Origin: Limisphaerales bacterium
GTDB taxonomy: Bacteria > Verrucomicrobiota > Verrucomicrobiia > Limisphaerales > AAA164-E04
NCBI GenBank assembly: GCA_024761205.1
Contig: JAMASS010000020.1
Coordinates: 25,290 to 89,289, forward strand
Direction of reading: 5' to 3'
Length of the DNA stretch: 64,000 bases
Made by a program: the position numbers and the translations under genes. Positions within the stretch are counted from its first letter, which is position 1. Every line of letters begins with the position of its first letter. This document shows positions 1 through 9,610 of the stretch, one piece after another. Under the pieces are notes generated by a model, which was not told where the DNA came from, ran no database searches, and was given only the letters and a program-made list of their open reading frames with translations.

Positions 1-482
1 ATCACAACGATGTTGTTGTCATGAAATCGTTCCAGTATCCCCAGCGTTTCAAAAACAACCCGACGAAACTCATGCACCCATTCATCCGTATACCCTCCTT
101 TCATCGCAGCGTCACACCATTCCTGAAGGTCCTGACCTTCCAGGAATTCCATACCGACATAAGCAAACTTGCGTTCGAAATCAAGACTGGCGCCATAGTA
201 CTTCGGCACGGATTCACGCAAGGCTCGATAAGGGGCAATCTCCTCGAAATTGGCCACCTCCAACTCGTACGCCACGTACGGGCCGTAACTCACCTCCTCA
301 GGATTCCCACACCCAAGATCAAAGATCTTAACCACGATTTCCGGATGGTCCGTTCGGTAAACCGCCGTTTCCGAGCCAGCCCGCAATGCAGTGCTTAACG
401 TCACAGAACCCACCTCAGCAAACCGAAGTTCAATGCCTGAATACTTGATCCCTAACGCCCCGGCCTGTTCCGTTACCGACAT
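1..482 (-). CDS. Protein-kinase-like protein, N-terminal part, cut by window edge
   Basis: The frame runs off the left edge and 160 codons are visible. The start is the ATG at 482, giving MSVTEQAGALGIKYSGIELR. Residues about 28-55 (TALRAGSETAVYRTDHPEIVVKIF in two pieces) resemble the glycine-rich strand and the VVK lysine of a kinase N-lobe. MEFLEGQDLQEW resembles the hinge, and ETLGILERFHDNNIVV resembles the helix leading to a catalytic loop. The catalytic HxD and DFG segments would lie outside the window. A serine/threonine-kinase-like or aminoglycoside-kinase-like fold is inferred; activity cannot be judged. Confidence 0.6.
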   Translation of the reverse strand, partial: MSVTEQAGALGIKYSGIELRFAEVGSVTLSTALRAGSETAVYRTDHPEIVVKIFDLGCGNPEEVSYGPYVAYELEVANFEEIAPYRALRESVPKYYGASLDFERKFAYVGMEFLEGQDLQEWCDAAMKGGYTDEWVHEFRRVVFETLGILERFHDNNIVV

Positions 483-1038
483 AACTTGGGGAAGGTTAAG
501 AAACACTAGAGACGTTTTACTGGAAAATAAAGCGCAAAAGAAATCGGCAGCAAAGAGGTGGGGCGAGAGTCTCTCGAGCCGTCCTCCTTCGCTGGACTCC
601 AAAGGATGGAAAGCCCTTGCCATGGCGTGATTGGCGAAAGGCACCCCTTAATACCAGGGCTTTGATCTAGGCGGTAACGGCTCGCCGAGTCTCGCCACAC
701 CTCAACAGCAATCACATCCAGCAACAAAACGCACCTCAATAACAACGCGACATGAGTCACCAAAGGCGACTCCCATCGACCTCTTCAGGCTCTGATCTGG
801 ATATATAGCCGTTCTCTCTACCGCTCGGCATACAATCCCTTATGAATCTCAGCAATCCGTTCGTCAGCACAAACACCGCACGCCCTTCCTGTGCCACAGG
901 ATCCTTGTACACCTTGATCATGGCAACTGGGCTTCTTGCTTGAACCCATGGCCAAGCAAGTGCCAACGCCTCGTTGAAGTCATCTAAGAACAAACCTATC
1001 TATCTAAACGTTCCTTGGCCAGCGATCCCGGATCGGTC
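483..1038. other. No supportable gene
   Basis: This stretch holds only short open frames. One minus-strand frame (757-993, 78 codons) has fairly coding-like composition, for example PVAQEGRAVFVLTNGLLRFI, but I do not recognise it and see no neighbour that explains it. It could be a fragment of a lost gene. Confidence 0.4.
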
Positions 1039-1790
1039 GTTTTGCGGCGTCTCACGAGTGCCGAGTACAACTACCTGACCTAAAACCTTACTGGTCTCAA
1101 CCTCAATCTAGATCGATTGATTGTGAGTGATGCAATTAGCGGAGAGGGATATTCAAACGTAGGCGAAGTCCAATTCGTACAAGATGCAACAGTCGAACAC
1201 TATCTTGAAGCCGCCAAAACCGTGGCGTCCCACACCCCATCCGGGCAAAACCGACCAAGAACTCGCCGCTATCGTCGCATCCAAGATATCTATCGAATCA
1301 ATGGTTTTCGCAAAGGTGTGAAAGCCTTTGGGCTGGAACAATATCCCAAGGCTTCTACAAGGGGCCTGGCGGCACCGACATCTCAAAGCCCTTGAGGAAG
1401 ATCATCTCAGTCCCGAAACGCTAGCGGACCAAGAATATCTCGAGCCCCTTTTCCTCCAACATGTCCGGTCCGTTTTGAACGCCCCTGCATTGCCGTTTCC
1501 GATTACCGAAATCGTCATCCCAGGCGGATCACATGCCCGTTCTCATCGCTGAAGGCAGCGAGAGTGCCTTACAGCCCGGTCGGATTCTCAACTACCACGA
1601 CCAGAGTGACAAAAACCGCTACGCTTGCAGTCTCTACCTCTCCCTCCTCAATAAGATGGGCGTTACTCTTCTCAGCTTCGGCGATATCGACCACCGTCTG
1701 CAGTGGATCCAGTGCTCGGAAATCAGTCCCCCCCGAATTCAGCGCGACGTCGAACTCCGAGTCTTGGGGCTCCGCTAGACCCGTGGGCAA
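1039..1790 (+). pseudogene. Decayed DUF1587/DUF1592-type cytochrome gene joined to a DUF1552 tail
   Basis: Two remnants lie end to end. From 1039 to about 1530 the frames give VVLRRLTSAEYNYLT, then a stop, then GEGYSNVGEVQFVQDATVEH and HYLEAAKTVASHT. A shift leads to RRIQDIYRINGFRKG and, in another frame, LEPLFLQHVRSVLNAPAL. This is the DUF1587 start of the large planctomycete-type cytochrome proteins. From about 1533 the text changes to MPVLIAEGSESALQPGRILN and LYLSLLNKMGVTLLSFGD, the C-terminal pattern of DUF1552 proteins. Such genes are normally adjacent as a pair, so an internal deletion most likely removed the end of the first and the start of the second. Stops and at least two frameshifts make it non-functional. 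Confidence 0.75.
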
Positions 1791-1884
1791 CGCCTTGGGG
1801 GGAACCGCCACACTCTCCAAGACACGCTACCGCACCACTTAAGATTTCCGATAATCCATCAGTTCCCTCAACCCCACAATCGGT

Positions 1885-2649
1885 TTAAAACGAGCCATAT
1901 GACTCCATGTCCATCACTCGCTTCAGATACGAGCGATCTCCCAGGGTGCTGACAAAATAGGACCGTTCGGCTTCGCTCCAGGTGAAAGTCGCCCAGCGGT
2001 CTACTTGTTCAAATTTCGGAATCACCGACGTCGGAGCATCCTCCGCATCCATCGGACCCAGAATAAAAAGGTGCACCACTTCTTGCTCGATATCGAAACA
2101 AATGAGCGCCACCTCCTGATCGTGCCAATCAATCATCTGGCATCCAATTCCCGGATGCTTCGCTAGGGCAGCAGGAATCTTAAAGTTTGCAAACCCATGT
2201 TTGCTCTTCAGGTATTCGCGAATTTCATCGGGATCTTCACTCTGCATTTCGAGAACAAAAAACCGAGAAAGGTAGTTCCCCATATCAAGCTTGAGTGCTG
2301 CATAGGTTTTCGGTCCGGCCGGTTCAAAACGGTTGAGGTAAAAAGCGATGGGCGTGAGCAACAGCAGGACAGCCACAGCGATGGCTAGAGTATGCTTGAA
2401 GGCCCAACGGTGTTGAACTTGGTGTTCGAGTTTTCCCATCAGGATCCGAGCTTTCAGATCTTTGGGAACGGGTATTTCCTGAAATTTCTCGCTCAAGGCT
2501 TTGGAACCTTCTTGCTGGCGGAAGAACCATGATTGAAGCTCAGGATCAATTCTGGCTAAAGACAATGCCTCCGCAAAGTGCGGGTCCTCTGCATCCCTTC
2601 CGCTCGGCCGATAGGATTGCAGCAAATATTTTGCTTCTTCTTTGTCCAT
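1885..2649 (-). CDS. Membrane-anchored anti-sigma-factor-like protein
   Basis: This 254-residue protein begins 1 nt after the stop of the ECF sigma gene, so the two are surely co-transcribed. The N-terminal ~85 residues are soluble and charged (MDKEEAKYLLQSYRPSGRDA), as expected for a cytoplasmic sigma-binding domain. One membrane segment follows at about 86-105 (FKHTLAIAVAVLLLLTPIAF). The remaining ~150 residues would lie outside the membrane and may sense a signal. No zinc-binding HxxxCxxC motif is visible, so it is not a classical ZAS anti-sigma factor. The role is inferred from the pairing and topology. Confidence 0.7.
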   Translation of the reverse strand: MDKEEAKYLLQSYRPSGRDAEDPHFAEALSLARIDPELQSWFFRQQEGSKALSEKFQEIPVPKDLKARILMGKLEHQVQHRWAFKHTLAIAVAVLLLLTPIAFYLNRFEPAGPKTYAALKLDMGNYLSRFFVLEMQSEDPDEIREYLKSKHGFANFKIPAALAKHPGIGCQMIDWHDQEVALICFDIEQEVVHLFILGPMDAEDAPTSVIPKFEQVDRWATFTWSEAERSYFVSTLGDRSYLKRVMDMESYGSF

Positions 2650-2650
2650 A

Positions 2651-3199
2651 CTACAGGCCTTGATTCTTTTGTTGCGGGGAGAGCGGAACGATCTTGGCTT
2701 TGCTCTCGCCTTCGCATTCGGTCAACAACTTCAACAATTGGTTGCGACCCCGGGATATTCGGGACATCACCGTCCCAATGGGGATCTCAAGGATTTCGGC
2801 GATTTCTTTATAGGAGTAATCTTCGAGATGAAATAAGACTAATGGTACCCGGAAAAGTTCGTCGATTCTTTCCAAGGCGGCGACCGCCACACTGGCGTCA
2901 ATTCGGTTCACTACGTCCGCCGTCACGGTCGGGATCTCGGACTCCGCAATATCGACTCCGTAGTGAGGATGACTCTTCTCAAACCGCCTCGTGCTGAGAA
3001 ACTCCCGATGAAGCGTCGTGAAGAGCCAGGCTTTTAGTTTCTTCGGATCACGGAGTTGGTGCCCCTTGATGGCCCACTTGTAAAATGTTTGTTGCGTCAG
3101 ATCAGAGGCGTTCGCCACGTTGTGAGTCAGCGTGAGGGCAAAGCGGTACAGCATGGTGTAGTGCTTATCGACGATCTCTTCGAAGTCCAGCTCTGCCAT
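2651..3199 (-). CDS. RNA polymerase sigma factor, ECF subfamily
   Basis: The 182-residue length is typical for ECF sigma factors. Region 2 is at about 8-75 (VDKHYTMLYRFALTLTHN, ASDLTQQTFYKWAI, KLKAWLFTTLHREFL). Region 4 is at about 110-165 (ALERIDELFRVPLVLFHLED, YSYKEIAEILEIPIGTVMSR), a clear sigma-70 region 4 helix-turn-helix. Upstream of the ATG lies AGGAAAAG, a reasonable ribosome binding site. It would direct polymerase to a small regulon and be held by the membrane protein encoded immediately downstream. The target promoters are unknown; the spondin-repeat gene transcribed toward this pair is one candidate. Confidence 0.9.
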   Translation of the reverse strand: MAELDFEEIVDKHYTMLYRFALTLTHNVANASDLTQQTFYKWAIKGHQLRDPKKLKAWLFTTLHREFLSTRRFEKSHPHYGVDIAESEIPTVTADVVNRIDASVAVAALERIDELFRVPLVLFHLEDYSYKEIAEILEIPIGTVMSRISRGRNQLLKLLTECEGESKAKIVPLSPQQKNQGL

Positions 3200-3273
3200 G
3201 CGTTGTTTTCTTTTCCTGTGGTGTATTCAGTATCGCGTGCCGCTCACCACTGATTCAAATGCCGAATGCTTGC

Positions 3274-6200
3274 CTACTCGATTCGTGTGAATACGAACTG
3301 TCCCAACGGCGGAAGCCCCAGCGACCCATCAAGCGGCGGGTTCTCGAGACGCGTGATCACTCCCTGAGGCAGTGTATCCTGATCCTCTGACGTATAAGTC
3401 ACCCCACTGTCGGTACCTGCATCATAGGCAAACAAATCCACACTGAGTTCATTCACCCAATCACCGTTGACAAGGAGACTCAGTCCGTGAACACCAACAA
3501 ACCAATCAGGGCTCGGGGCCACCATGGACACCAAACTCACCAGCGGATGACTCTGGGTAGCCTCAAACTCCAGAGACACACTACCAGGTGACTGCCCGAT
3601 CCCACCACCCGAAAGCAAGTTCTGAGCAGTCCCCATAGCCGTATAGGTTTGAATCTCTGAGTCGAGTAGGGATTTGCCGCCGGTTTCCGCCATGTTCTCG
3701 ATGCCAGGCGTGGCCGTTCCGCCGGGTTCCCAGAAGACCAAATCCTCATTGTGAGTCGCTCCGATCAACCCGGAAAAGTGAGGGTTACTCGGAAAATCCG
3801 TCGGATGCAGAGAGGGACTCCACATCGCGTTGAAGACGACGGAAAACCGCGCCGTTTCAGATGGGAATGCGGAGCCTTCAATGATTCTCAGAAACTGCTG
3901 ATCGCCCGAGCTCTCAAACGTGGCCGTTCGATCGCTGGTGCTCAAAAGACTTTCCCATGTATCTCCGGCCACCTCCGAGCGACCCTGCACCGTAAACGGT
4001 GCTCGCCCTCCGGACCACGTCAGCGTGATATTATTACCGTCTATGGAAATGCTTTCAATCCGGATGCCCTCGCCTAGCGATAGCTGCAAGGGTTGGTTTC
4101 CCGGGGCGTTGATACTGGCATCGGCAAACCCCTCCTGATCGACAACGCCCCCAGTCCCGGACTCATTGAAGCCGGGATGAACAGACACCGTGCCGTTTTC
4201 GGTGGTCCCTGTATTGGGTGCGCTCTGAGCAAGAAACGCCGTGTTCTCCGGAACCTCGTCGTTAACCTCGGTGCCCGCGTCGTAGACTCGAAGATTGGCA
4301 ATGATGATCCGCTCTCGGAGAAGATTCCCTCGATTGTCGAAGATAGGATAAGCCTTTGGATCGCTGTTCCCAACAAAGGCATCGTTACTTGGAATCACCA
4401 TGGAGGCGAAGCTGAGATAGCGATCCTTGGAATCATTCGCATCCAGCATCAACGTGATGGAAGCGGATTCTCCCGGTGCGAATGGCGGAATCATGCCCCC
4501 ACTGATTACCGTCGTTTCGGTAGATCCGGCGCCACTTTCTTGGAAAAGTCGGCTAATCGGTGCGGTATCTCCGTCTTCCGCCAATCGTTCGAGTTCCGGA
4601 GAGGCAGCTTCCCCGATGTCAAACAAATCAAAGGAACCATTGTGAACACCAATCCAAACCGGCGTTTGAAAAGTGCCACTTTCCGAAGAGCCGTTCCGAA
4701 AAGTGATCGACACCAAAGTCGGTCTTGGCTCGACCTTGCGCACGGTGATACGTGCAATGTTATACCCCGCCACCGTGAAGTCTGCGCCGCTGAACTGATC
4801 ATCCGCAAGAATGCCACCCTCAGACACGGGCTTGAATCCCGGGTGGTCAGTGTTGACTCCGTTCTCATCGTCACCGGTGTTCGGAGCCGCTTGACCAAAG
4901 AAGGCGGTGTTCGCCGACAATTCGTCATTGATCTCAGTGCCTGCGTCATTGACCTCACTGCCTGTGACCGTAATTTCAGCACCCACAAACTCGCCATTTT
5001 CATCAAACAACGGATGCGCCATCGGATTGCCGTTGGCCACATAGGCATCGTTACTCGGAATGACCATGGCGGCGTAGCTGAAGTGCTGATTCAAAGAAGT
5101 ATTGGCATCAAGGGTGAATCGCTTACTCGTGCTAGCGCCTGGAGCGATGGGGCCAATGGCAGCGAGTGTGCCCTCAATGGCACCACTGCCTGAAGCAAAG
5201 AATTCTTCAGCTAAGACGGTCGGATCCCCGTCTTCTGCGATGCGTTCAATTCCTGGTGATGAAGGCGACCCACTGTCGTAGGAATCAAAACCGCCATTGT
5301 GAAAACCCACCCAGAGCGGAGTCAGATAGGTGCCATTTTCCGGGGCCAGGTTTTCGACAATCACTTCGACATTGATGGGTTCGGGCGCAACGCGTCCGAC
5401 CTTGATGCGGGCGACTCCATATCCCTCGGCCGTGAAATCGGCATTGGTAAATCGAGCATCGGCGAGAATGCCGCCTTCGCTGGCTGGTTTGAAGCCCTGG
5501 TGATCTTGATTGACACCATTCTCAGCGGTTCCGGTATTGGGCGCGATTTGACCGAAAAAGGCGGTGTTCTCAGGGAGCTCGTCGTTCACCTCGGTCCCTG
5601 CATCGTTGATCGCACTACCAAGAATCTCGAACTCCGCGCCCAAGAAATTGCCCTGACTATCAAATACGGCGTGCGCCATGGGATTGCCATTAGCAATATA
5701 GGCGTCGTTGCTCGGAATCACCATTGAGGCATACGAAAAGTAGCGACTCGACAAAGAATTTGCATCGACGATAAACCGTTTTGACGTGCTGGCCCCCGGA
5801 GCGATTGGGCCGATGGCGTTCAAGATCCCTTCGACCGTACCAGCGGCACTGGACAGAAACTCCTGTGCCAGCACTGCCGGATTCCCGTCCTCGGCGAGGC
5901 GTTCGATGCCTTCAGAGGATGCCGAGCCTCTATCGTAGGAATCAAAGCCACCGTCGTGAAAACCTACCCACAGTGGGGTGAGAAAGGTGCCAGTCTCAGG
6001 CGCGAGGCTCTCGATGGTGACTTCAACCTCAACCGGCCGTGGAATCACCTGTTCAACCCGAATTCGTGCGATCTGGTAACCGCTTGCAGTAAAATCTGCG
6101 TTTGCGAACATTGGATCGGCAAGAATCCCACCCTCACTCGCGGGCTTGAAGCCGGGATGGTTTCGAGTGACACCGTTTTCAGGCGTTCCCGTATTAGGTG

Positions 6201-7179
6201 CGGCTTGACCGAGGAAAGCCGTGTTCGCCAGTGTTTCATCATTGACCTCCGTACCAGCATCGTTCACTGCCGTTCCCAAGATCACGAAATCTTGCTCAAT
6301 GAAATTGCCGTTCTCGTCAAACAATGGATGAGCCACGGGATTCCCATTGGCCACATAAGCGTCATTGCTCGGGATCACCATTGAGGCATAGCTAAAATAA
6401 CGATGACCGGCGGACGTCGAATCCAGATGAACCCGAGCCGAAGCGACTGCTCCAGGGGCAATCGGGCCCAACTCGTTCAGCACAGACTCAATCGATCCTC
6501 CCGCCACTTGAAACTCTTCTGCCAGCACTCCCGGATTCCCATCCTCGGCAATCCGTTCAATTCCAGGCGAGGACGGGCTCCCGCTGTCATAGGAATCGAA
6601 ACTTCCGTCATGAATGCCTACCCACAGAGGGGTTAGAAAATGACCATTTTCAGGGGCAAGATTCTCGATCGTGATTCGCACCTCCAACGATGGCGCCGAG
6701 GCCGCTCCGAAGCTGCCGAAGACAGGAGTCTGCGCCATCCCGGCAACGCTAGTCGCCAGATTCGGCCAAATGCCGGCATTCGCGGCAATCCTACCCGCAC
6801 CGCCCCGGGTCGCCGCACCATAGCGCAGTCCGCTGATGATCGAATCGGTGTTGGTGAATCTGAAATTCCGATAAAGAAAAAGATCGGAATCATCAGCATT
6901 TAAGTCTGCCAAAGTAGACGCCCTTGATCTCCCGGGCGCGAACGTTGTACCGACAGGAATGCGATTGCTATAATTAAACCGGTGGCAGAACGGGAATTCG
7001 TTGGGCAGCGTGATAGCTTCATCCCCGACGTTTGTCACCTCGACCTCTCCGGTTGATGGCAGAACCTCGGTGATCCAAAGCTGATTGATGCCAGCGCGAA
7101 CGTGATAGCCGAGAGTCAGGCATAATAGGAGCAGCAGCGATGTCGCTCGATAGTATAATGAGGAGTGATAATGGTTCAT
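3274..7179 (-). CDS. Exported spondin-N-domain repeat protein
   Basis: The frame opens at a TTG (7188), but the ATG at 7179 is the better start, giving 1,301 residues. A hydrophobic signal (SLLLLLCLTLGYHVRA) is followed by an N-terminal region of about 130 residues with lamin-tail-like character (LWITEVLPSTGEVEVTNVGD). Four successive units of about 220 residues follow, each with PLWVGxHxGxFDxYDxG, ERxAEDG, YFSYASMVIPSNDAYVANGN, NDAGTEVNDE and PNTGxxENGV. A divergent fifth unit lies near the C-terminus (about 1110-1300). This pattern is the spondin N domain. No anchor motif is evident at the end. An adhesive or matrix role is likely but inferred. Confidence 0.85.
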   Translation of the reverse strand: MNHYHSSLYYRATSLLLLLCLTLGYHVRAGINQLWITEVLPSTGEVEVTNVGDEAITLPNEFPFCHRFNYSNRIPVGTTFAPGRSRASTLADLNADDSDLFLYRNFRFTNTDSIISGLRYGAATRGGAGRIAANAGIWPNLATSVAGMAQTPVFGSFGAASAPSLEVRITIENLAPENGHFLTPLWVGIHDGSFDSYDSGSPSSPGIERIAEDGNPGVLAEEFQVAGGSIESVLNELGPIAPGAVASARVHLDSTSAGHRYFSYASMVIPSNDAYVANGNPVAHPLFDENGNFIEQDFVILGTAVNDAGTEVNDETLANTAFLGQAAPNTGTPENGVTRNHPGFKPASEGGILADPMFANADFTASGYQIARIRVEQVIPRPVEVEVTIESLAPETGTFLTPLWVGFHDGGFDSYDRGSASSEGIERLAEDGNPAVLAQEFLSSAAGTVEGILNAIGPIAPGASTSKRFIVDANSLSSRYFSYASMVIPSNDAYIANGNPMAHAVFDSQGNFLGAEFEILGSAINDAGTEVNDELPENTAFFGQIAPNTGTAENGVNQDHQGFKPASEGGILADARFTNADFTAEGYGVARIKVGRVAPEPINVEVIVENLAPENGTYLTPLWVGFHNGGFDSYDSGSPSSPGIERIAEDGDPTVLAEEFFASGSGAIEGTLAAIGPIAPGASTSKRFTLDANTSLNQHFSYAAMVIPSNDAYVANGNPMAHPLFDENGEFVGAEITVTGSEVNDAGTEINDELSANTAFFGQAAPNTGDDENGVNTDHPGFKPVSEGGILADDQFSGADFTVAGYNIARITVRKVEPRPTLVSITFRNGSSESGTFQTPVWIGVHNGSFDLFDIGEAASPELERLAEDGDTAPISRLFQESGAGSTETTVISGGMIPPFAPGESASITLMLDANDSKDRYLSFASMVIPSNDAFVGNSDPKAYPIFDNRGNLLRERIIIANLRVYDAGTEVNDEVPENTAFLAQSAPNTGTTENGTVSVHPGFNESGTGGVVDQEGFADASINAPGNQPLQLSLGEGIRIESISIDGNNITLTWSGGRAPFTVQGRSEVAGDTWESLLSTSDRTATFESSGDQQFLRIIEGSAFPSETARFSVVFNAMWSPSLHPTDFPSNPHFSGLIGATHNEDLVFWEPGGTATPGIENMAETGGKSLLDSEIQTYTAMGTAQNLLSGGGIGQSPGSVSLEFEATQSHPLVSLVSMVAPSPDWFVGVHGLSLLVNGDWVNELSVDLFAYDAGTDSGVTYTSEDQDTLPQGVITRLENPPLDGSLGLPPLGQFVFTRIE
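4040..6690 (-). repeat. Four in-frame spondin-type repeat units
   Basis: Four coding repeats of roughly 660 nt each lie inside the spondin-repeat gene, seen as recurring DNA for PSNDAY, NGNP, NDAGTEVNDE and ENGV. Units 1-3 are closest to each other, while unit 4 has lost several positions. They are similar rather than identical, so duplication is not recent. Confidence 0.8.
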
Positions 7180-7489
7180 TGGGTTCAAATTTGATTTCTA
7201 CTAGGTTGCATTAAAATCTATATCCGAGTGCGGTCAACTAGACTTGGCCCGTATGACGACCGCTCATAGGCTTTATTCCCCGCAGATGAAAAATTTCTTG
7301 CCCCGCTCCCGATGCTGTTCGCATCCGCTCTAGGCAAAGACGTGATGAGGACAGGAAGAGGCTGACAGGATGAACAGATAACTGAGCTCATGTTGATTCT
7401 GTAAAATTCCTGTCAACGCCCTCAGAATCACATCCTTATGGCAGAAGCTTGACGCTCTCTTATCTCCTGCCTAACGTCACGCTTGGCTG
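7180..7489. other. Intergenic region before tRNA-His
   Basis: About 310 nt hold the upstream region of the spondin-repeat gene and of tRNA-His. No open frame of note and no clear promoter could be picked by eye. Confidence 0.4.
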
Positions 7490-7565
7490 GTGGCCGTAGC
7501 TCAGTTGGTAGAGCCCCAGATTGTGGTTCTGGTTGTCGCGGGTTCGAGTCCCGTCGGTCACCCCA
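7490..7565 (+). tRNA. tRNA-His (GTG)
   Basis: The sequence folds as a cloverleaf. Acceptor GTGGCCG (7490-7496) pairs with CGGTCAC (7555-7561), with one G-U pair. The D arm contains AGCTCAGTTGGTAGAGC, the anticodon stem CCAGA/TCTGG encloses anticodon GTG, and the T arm has GGTTCGAGTCCC. The discriminator is C (7562), CCA is encoded (7563-7565), and a G precedes position 1, as expected for histidine tRNAs. Confidence 0.93.
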
Positions 7566-8503
7566 TCCTTCGCCCTTGTTCCGAGCTACGGATGACAGGC
7601 CATCCAATAGTGAGAGAATCTCCACCAAAGACCGGGCCAAGGATGCCCTTCGTAGCTTTAGCGTAGAAGGATTCAAGGGAGACGGCCGTCTCACAGCTCT
7701 TTGTCCTGCTCATAAATATGTAGCACAATTGGATGACCTTAATTGAAGGGACGGCCTGCGGCATCCCCATAGAGACAAGGCGACATACTCGGACTGACAA
7801 TCTTTAAGGCAGGCAGGGAATCTATGGGCAAATGAGGGAATCCGGCAGATTCTATCGACCAGCCAAACACCGGCCTATCAACACGAGGGACACCAGTTAG
7901 GCCAAACGGCTTGGCAGTGCGCTAGCTCAGGCTGGAGTGACTTCCAATTCGATTTCAATGGCAGGATGATTGCAAGAACCCGCGCCGGCGGCGCCTTCGC
8001 GCTGACCTCCATTTAATCCGATAACGCCAGGCATTGGTGAGCCGCAGGTGCCATTTTAATCCAAGTCCCGCCTGATGGCTAACATGCTTGATGGCATGGT
8101 AGCCCTCGAGACCCAATCGGCATCTGCGGCGGCTGAACTCTATAACAAGATTCCGGATCGCATCGCCGACGTTAGCACTCTGATCGGCCTCAGATACGAA
8201 CCGGAGGTCAAGTCGCATTCGAGTGGGGCGGACTGCCTTGCGGTCTTTGTGGCATACGTTCGCGCAATGGGGAAGGTCACCGGTGTACACCAGGAGTTCT
8301 GTGGACCACTCGCAAAACCACAGCGGATAGTTCCTAGCCAATTAGCCTATATCACCTCCCAGGGTAATGCTCAGTTACTCCAGCGCTCTTCAAGAATTAA
8401 CTGAATGTTGCTTTGCTACGCTGAGCCACGCCAGCGGCGTGCCCTTCTAAACGAGTGCTTACTACGTAAAAGGACTTGGTAATATCCCAAAACAGGTTAT
8501 TTT
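7566..8503. other. Non-coding or decayed stretch between tRNA-His and methyltransferase
   Basis: No recognisable gene is present. Overlapping open frames at 7955-8341 (minus) and 8075-8404 (plus) are not recognised and may be chance. Around 7650-7675 a short imperfect palindrome (CCTTCGTAGC with GCGTAGAAGG) resembles a dispersed intergenic element. The position just after a tRNA 3' end and before a methyltransferase fits the left part of an inserted segment, but I found no direct repeat of the tRNA end. Confidence 0.35.
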
Positions 8504-9610
8504 GTGCGTATGGAAACAATTAACACAGCAAACACCGCCAAGGCTTTAAAAAACAAAGCAATACCGACTAGCACTGTCGGGCGTGGTCGTGCAGTAAAGG
8601 AAGAATTCACACCTGACTCTGCTGTCTGGAGCGATGACCTGCTACACATTTCTTTGGGCAATAGTCTCGATCTATATGATTCATGGGATACACCAACCGC
8701 CATCATTTCTGATGGAGGCTACGGTATATTGGGATTTGACGGCGACACTTCAGATCATCTTGGTTTGCCAGAATGGTACGAACCACATGTTGCCGCATGG
8801 TCAAGACATGCGACGCCCCGCACCGTTCTTTGGTTCTGGAACTCTGAAATCGGATGGACTGCCGTCCACCCGATTCTTGAGAAGCACGGCTGGCGGTACG
8901 TCAATGCGAATATTTGGAACAAGGGAAGAGGGCACATTGCAGGGAACGTAAACACAAAGAAGATTCGCCGTTTTCCTGTCGTAACAGAGGTCTGCGTTCA
9001 GTACGTATTTGAGGCGCGAGTCGGTGGTGTCGTGCTCAAGGAGTGGCTGTACGATGAATGGAAGCGCACCGGCTTACCCATGAAGCGAGCCAACGATGCG
9101 TGTGGCGTGAAGGATGTAGCTGTTCGTAAGTATCTCGATCAGGGTCATTTGTGGTACTGCCCCCCACCTGAAATGTTTGAGAAGATGCAACGCTATGCTA
9201 ACGAACACGGCATCCCGGGTGGAAAACCCTACTTTTCCCTTGATGGAGGAAAGACGGGCGGCACGGCGGCACAATGGGCAAGCTACAGAAGTAAATTTGA
9301 ATGCCCTCACGGCGTTACCAATGTTTGGGAGAGACCAGCTCTGCGCGGGTCCGAGCGATACAAAACCAATGGTTTCAATGGCAAGGCACTACACTTGAAT
9401 CAAAAGCCGCTAGATTTAGTGTCAAGGACAATCGAAGCGACAAGTGATGTTGGCGATGTTGTTTGGGAACCTTTCGGAGGTCTATTCACCGCATGTATTG
9501 CGGCGCGTGACTTGGGCCGTCGTGCATTTGGCGGTGAGATTGATCCAACGTATTACTATTTCGGGCAGAAACGAGTTACCGAACAACGCCCTCAGACCCG
9601 ACTTCTGTGA
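8504..9610 (+). CDS. DNA methyltransferase (N4-cytosine/N6-adenine type)
   Basis: This 368-residue protein starts at GTG 8504 or ATG 8510. Motif IV appears as IISDGGYGILGFDGD (about 68-82), a variant of the DPPY/SPPY loop. Motif I lies near the C-terminus as DVVWEPFGGLFTACIAARDL, preceded by HLNQKPLDLVSRTI. This order (IV before I) is that of beta-class enzymes. The middle section, with KRANDACGVKDVAVRKYLDQ and WYCPPPEMF, is likely target recognition. It modifies DNA, either for a restriction system or as an orphan. The gene meets the ORF at 9576-10019 tail to tail with 35 nt overlap. tRNA-His lies 0.9 kb upstream, so horizontal acquisition is plausible. Confidence 0.88.
   Translation: MRMETINTANTAKALKNKAIPTSTVGRGRAVKEEFTPDSAVWSDDLLHISLGNSLDLYDSWDTPTAIISDGGYGILGFDGDTSDHLGLPEWYEPHVAAWSRHATPRTVLWFWNSEIGWTAVHPILEKHGWRYVNANIWNKGRGHIAGNVNTKKIRRFPVVTEVCVQYVFEARVGGVVLKEWLYDEWKRTGLPMKRANDACGVKDVAVRKYLDQGHLWYCPPPEMFEKMQRYANEHGIPGGKPYFSLDGGKTGGTAAQWASYRSKFECPHGVTNVWERPALRGSERYKTNGFNGKALHLNQKPLDLVSRTIEATSDVGDVVWEPFGGLFTACIAARDLGRRAFGGEIDPTYYYFGQKRVTEQRPQTRLL

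Noticed and set aside
4093..5193. Long plus-strand open frame of 366 codons opposite the spondin-repeat gene
   Set aside because: It is the antisense of strongly coding repeat sequence. Similar antisense frames recur in each repeat unit, so it is a shadow.
7955..8404. Overlapping opposite frames of 128 and 109 codons
   Set aside because: Neither shows a recognisable domain or a start with a ribosome site; they may be mutual shadows in non-coding DNA.
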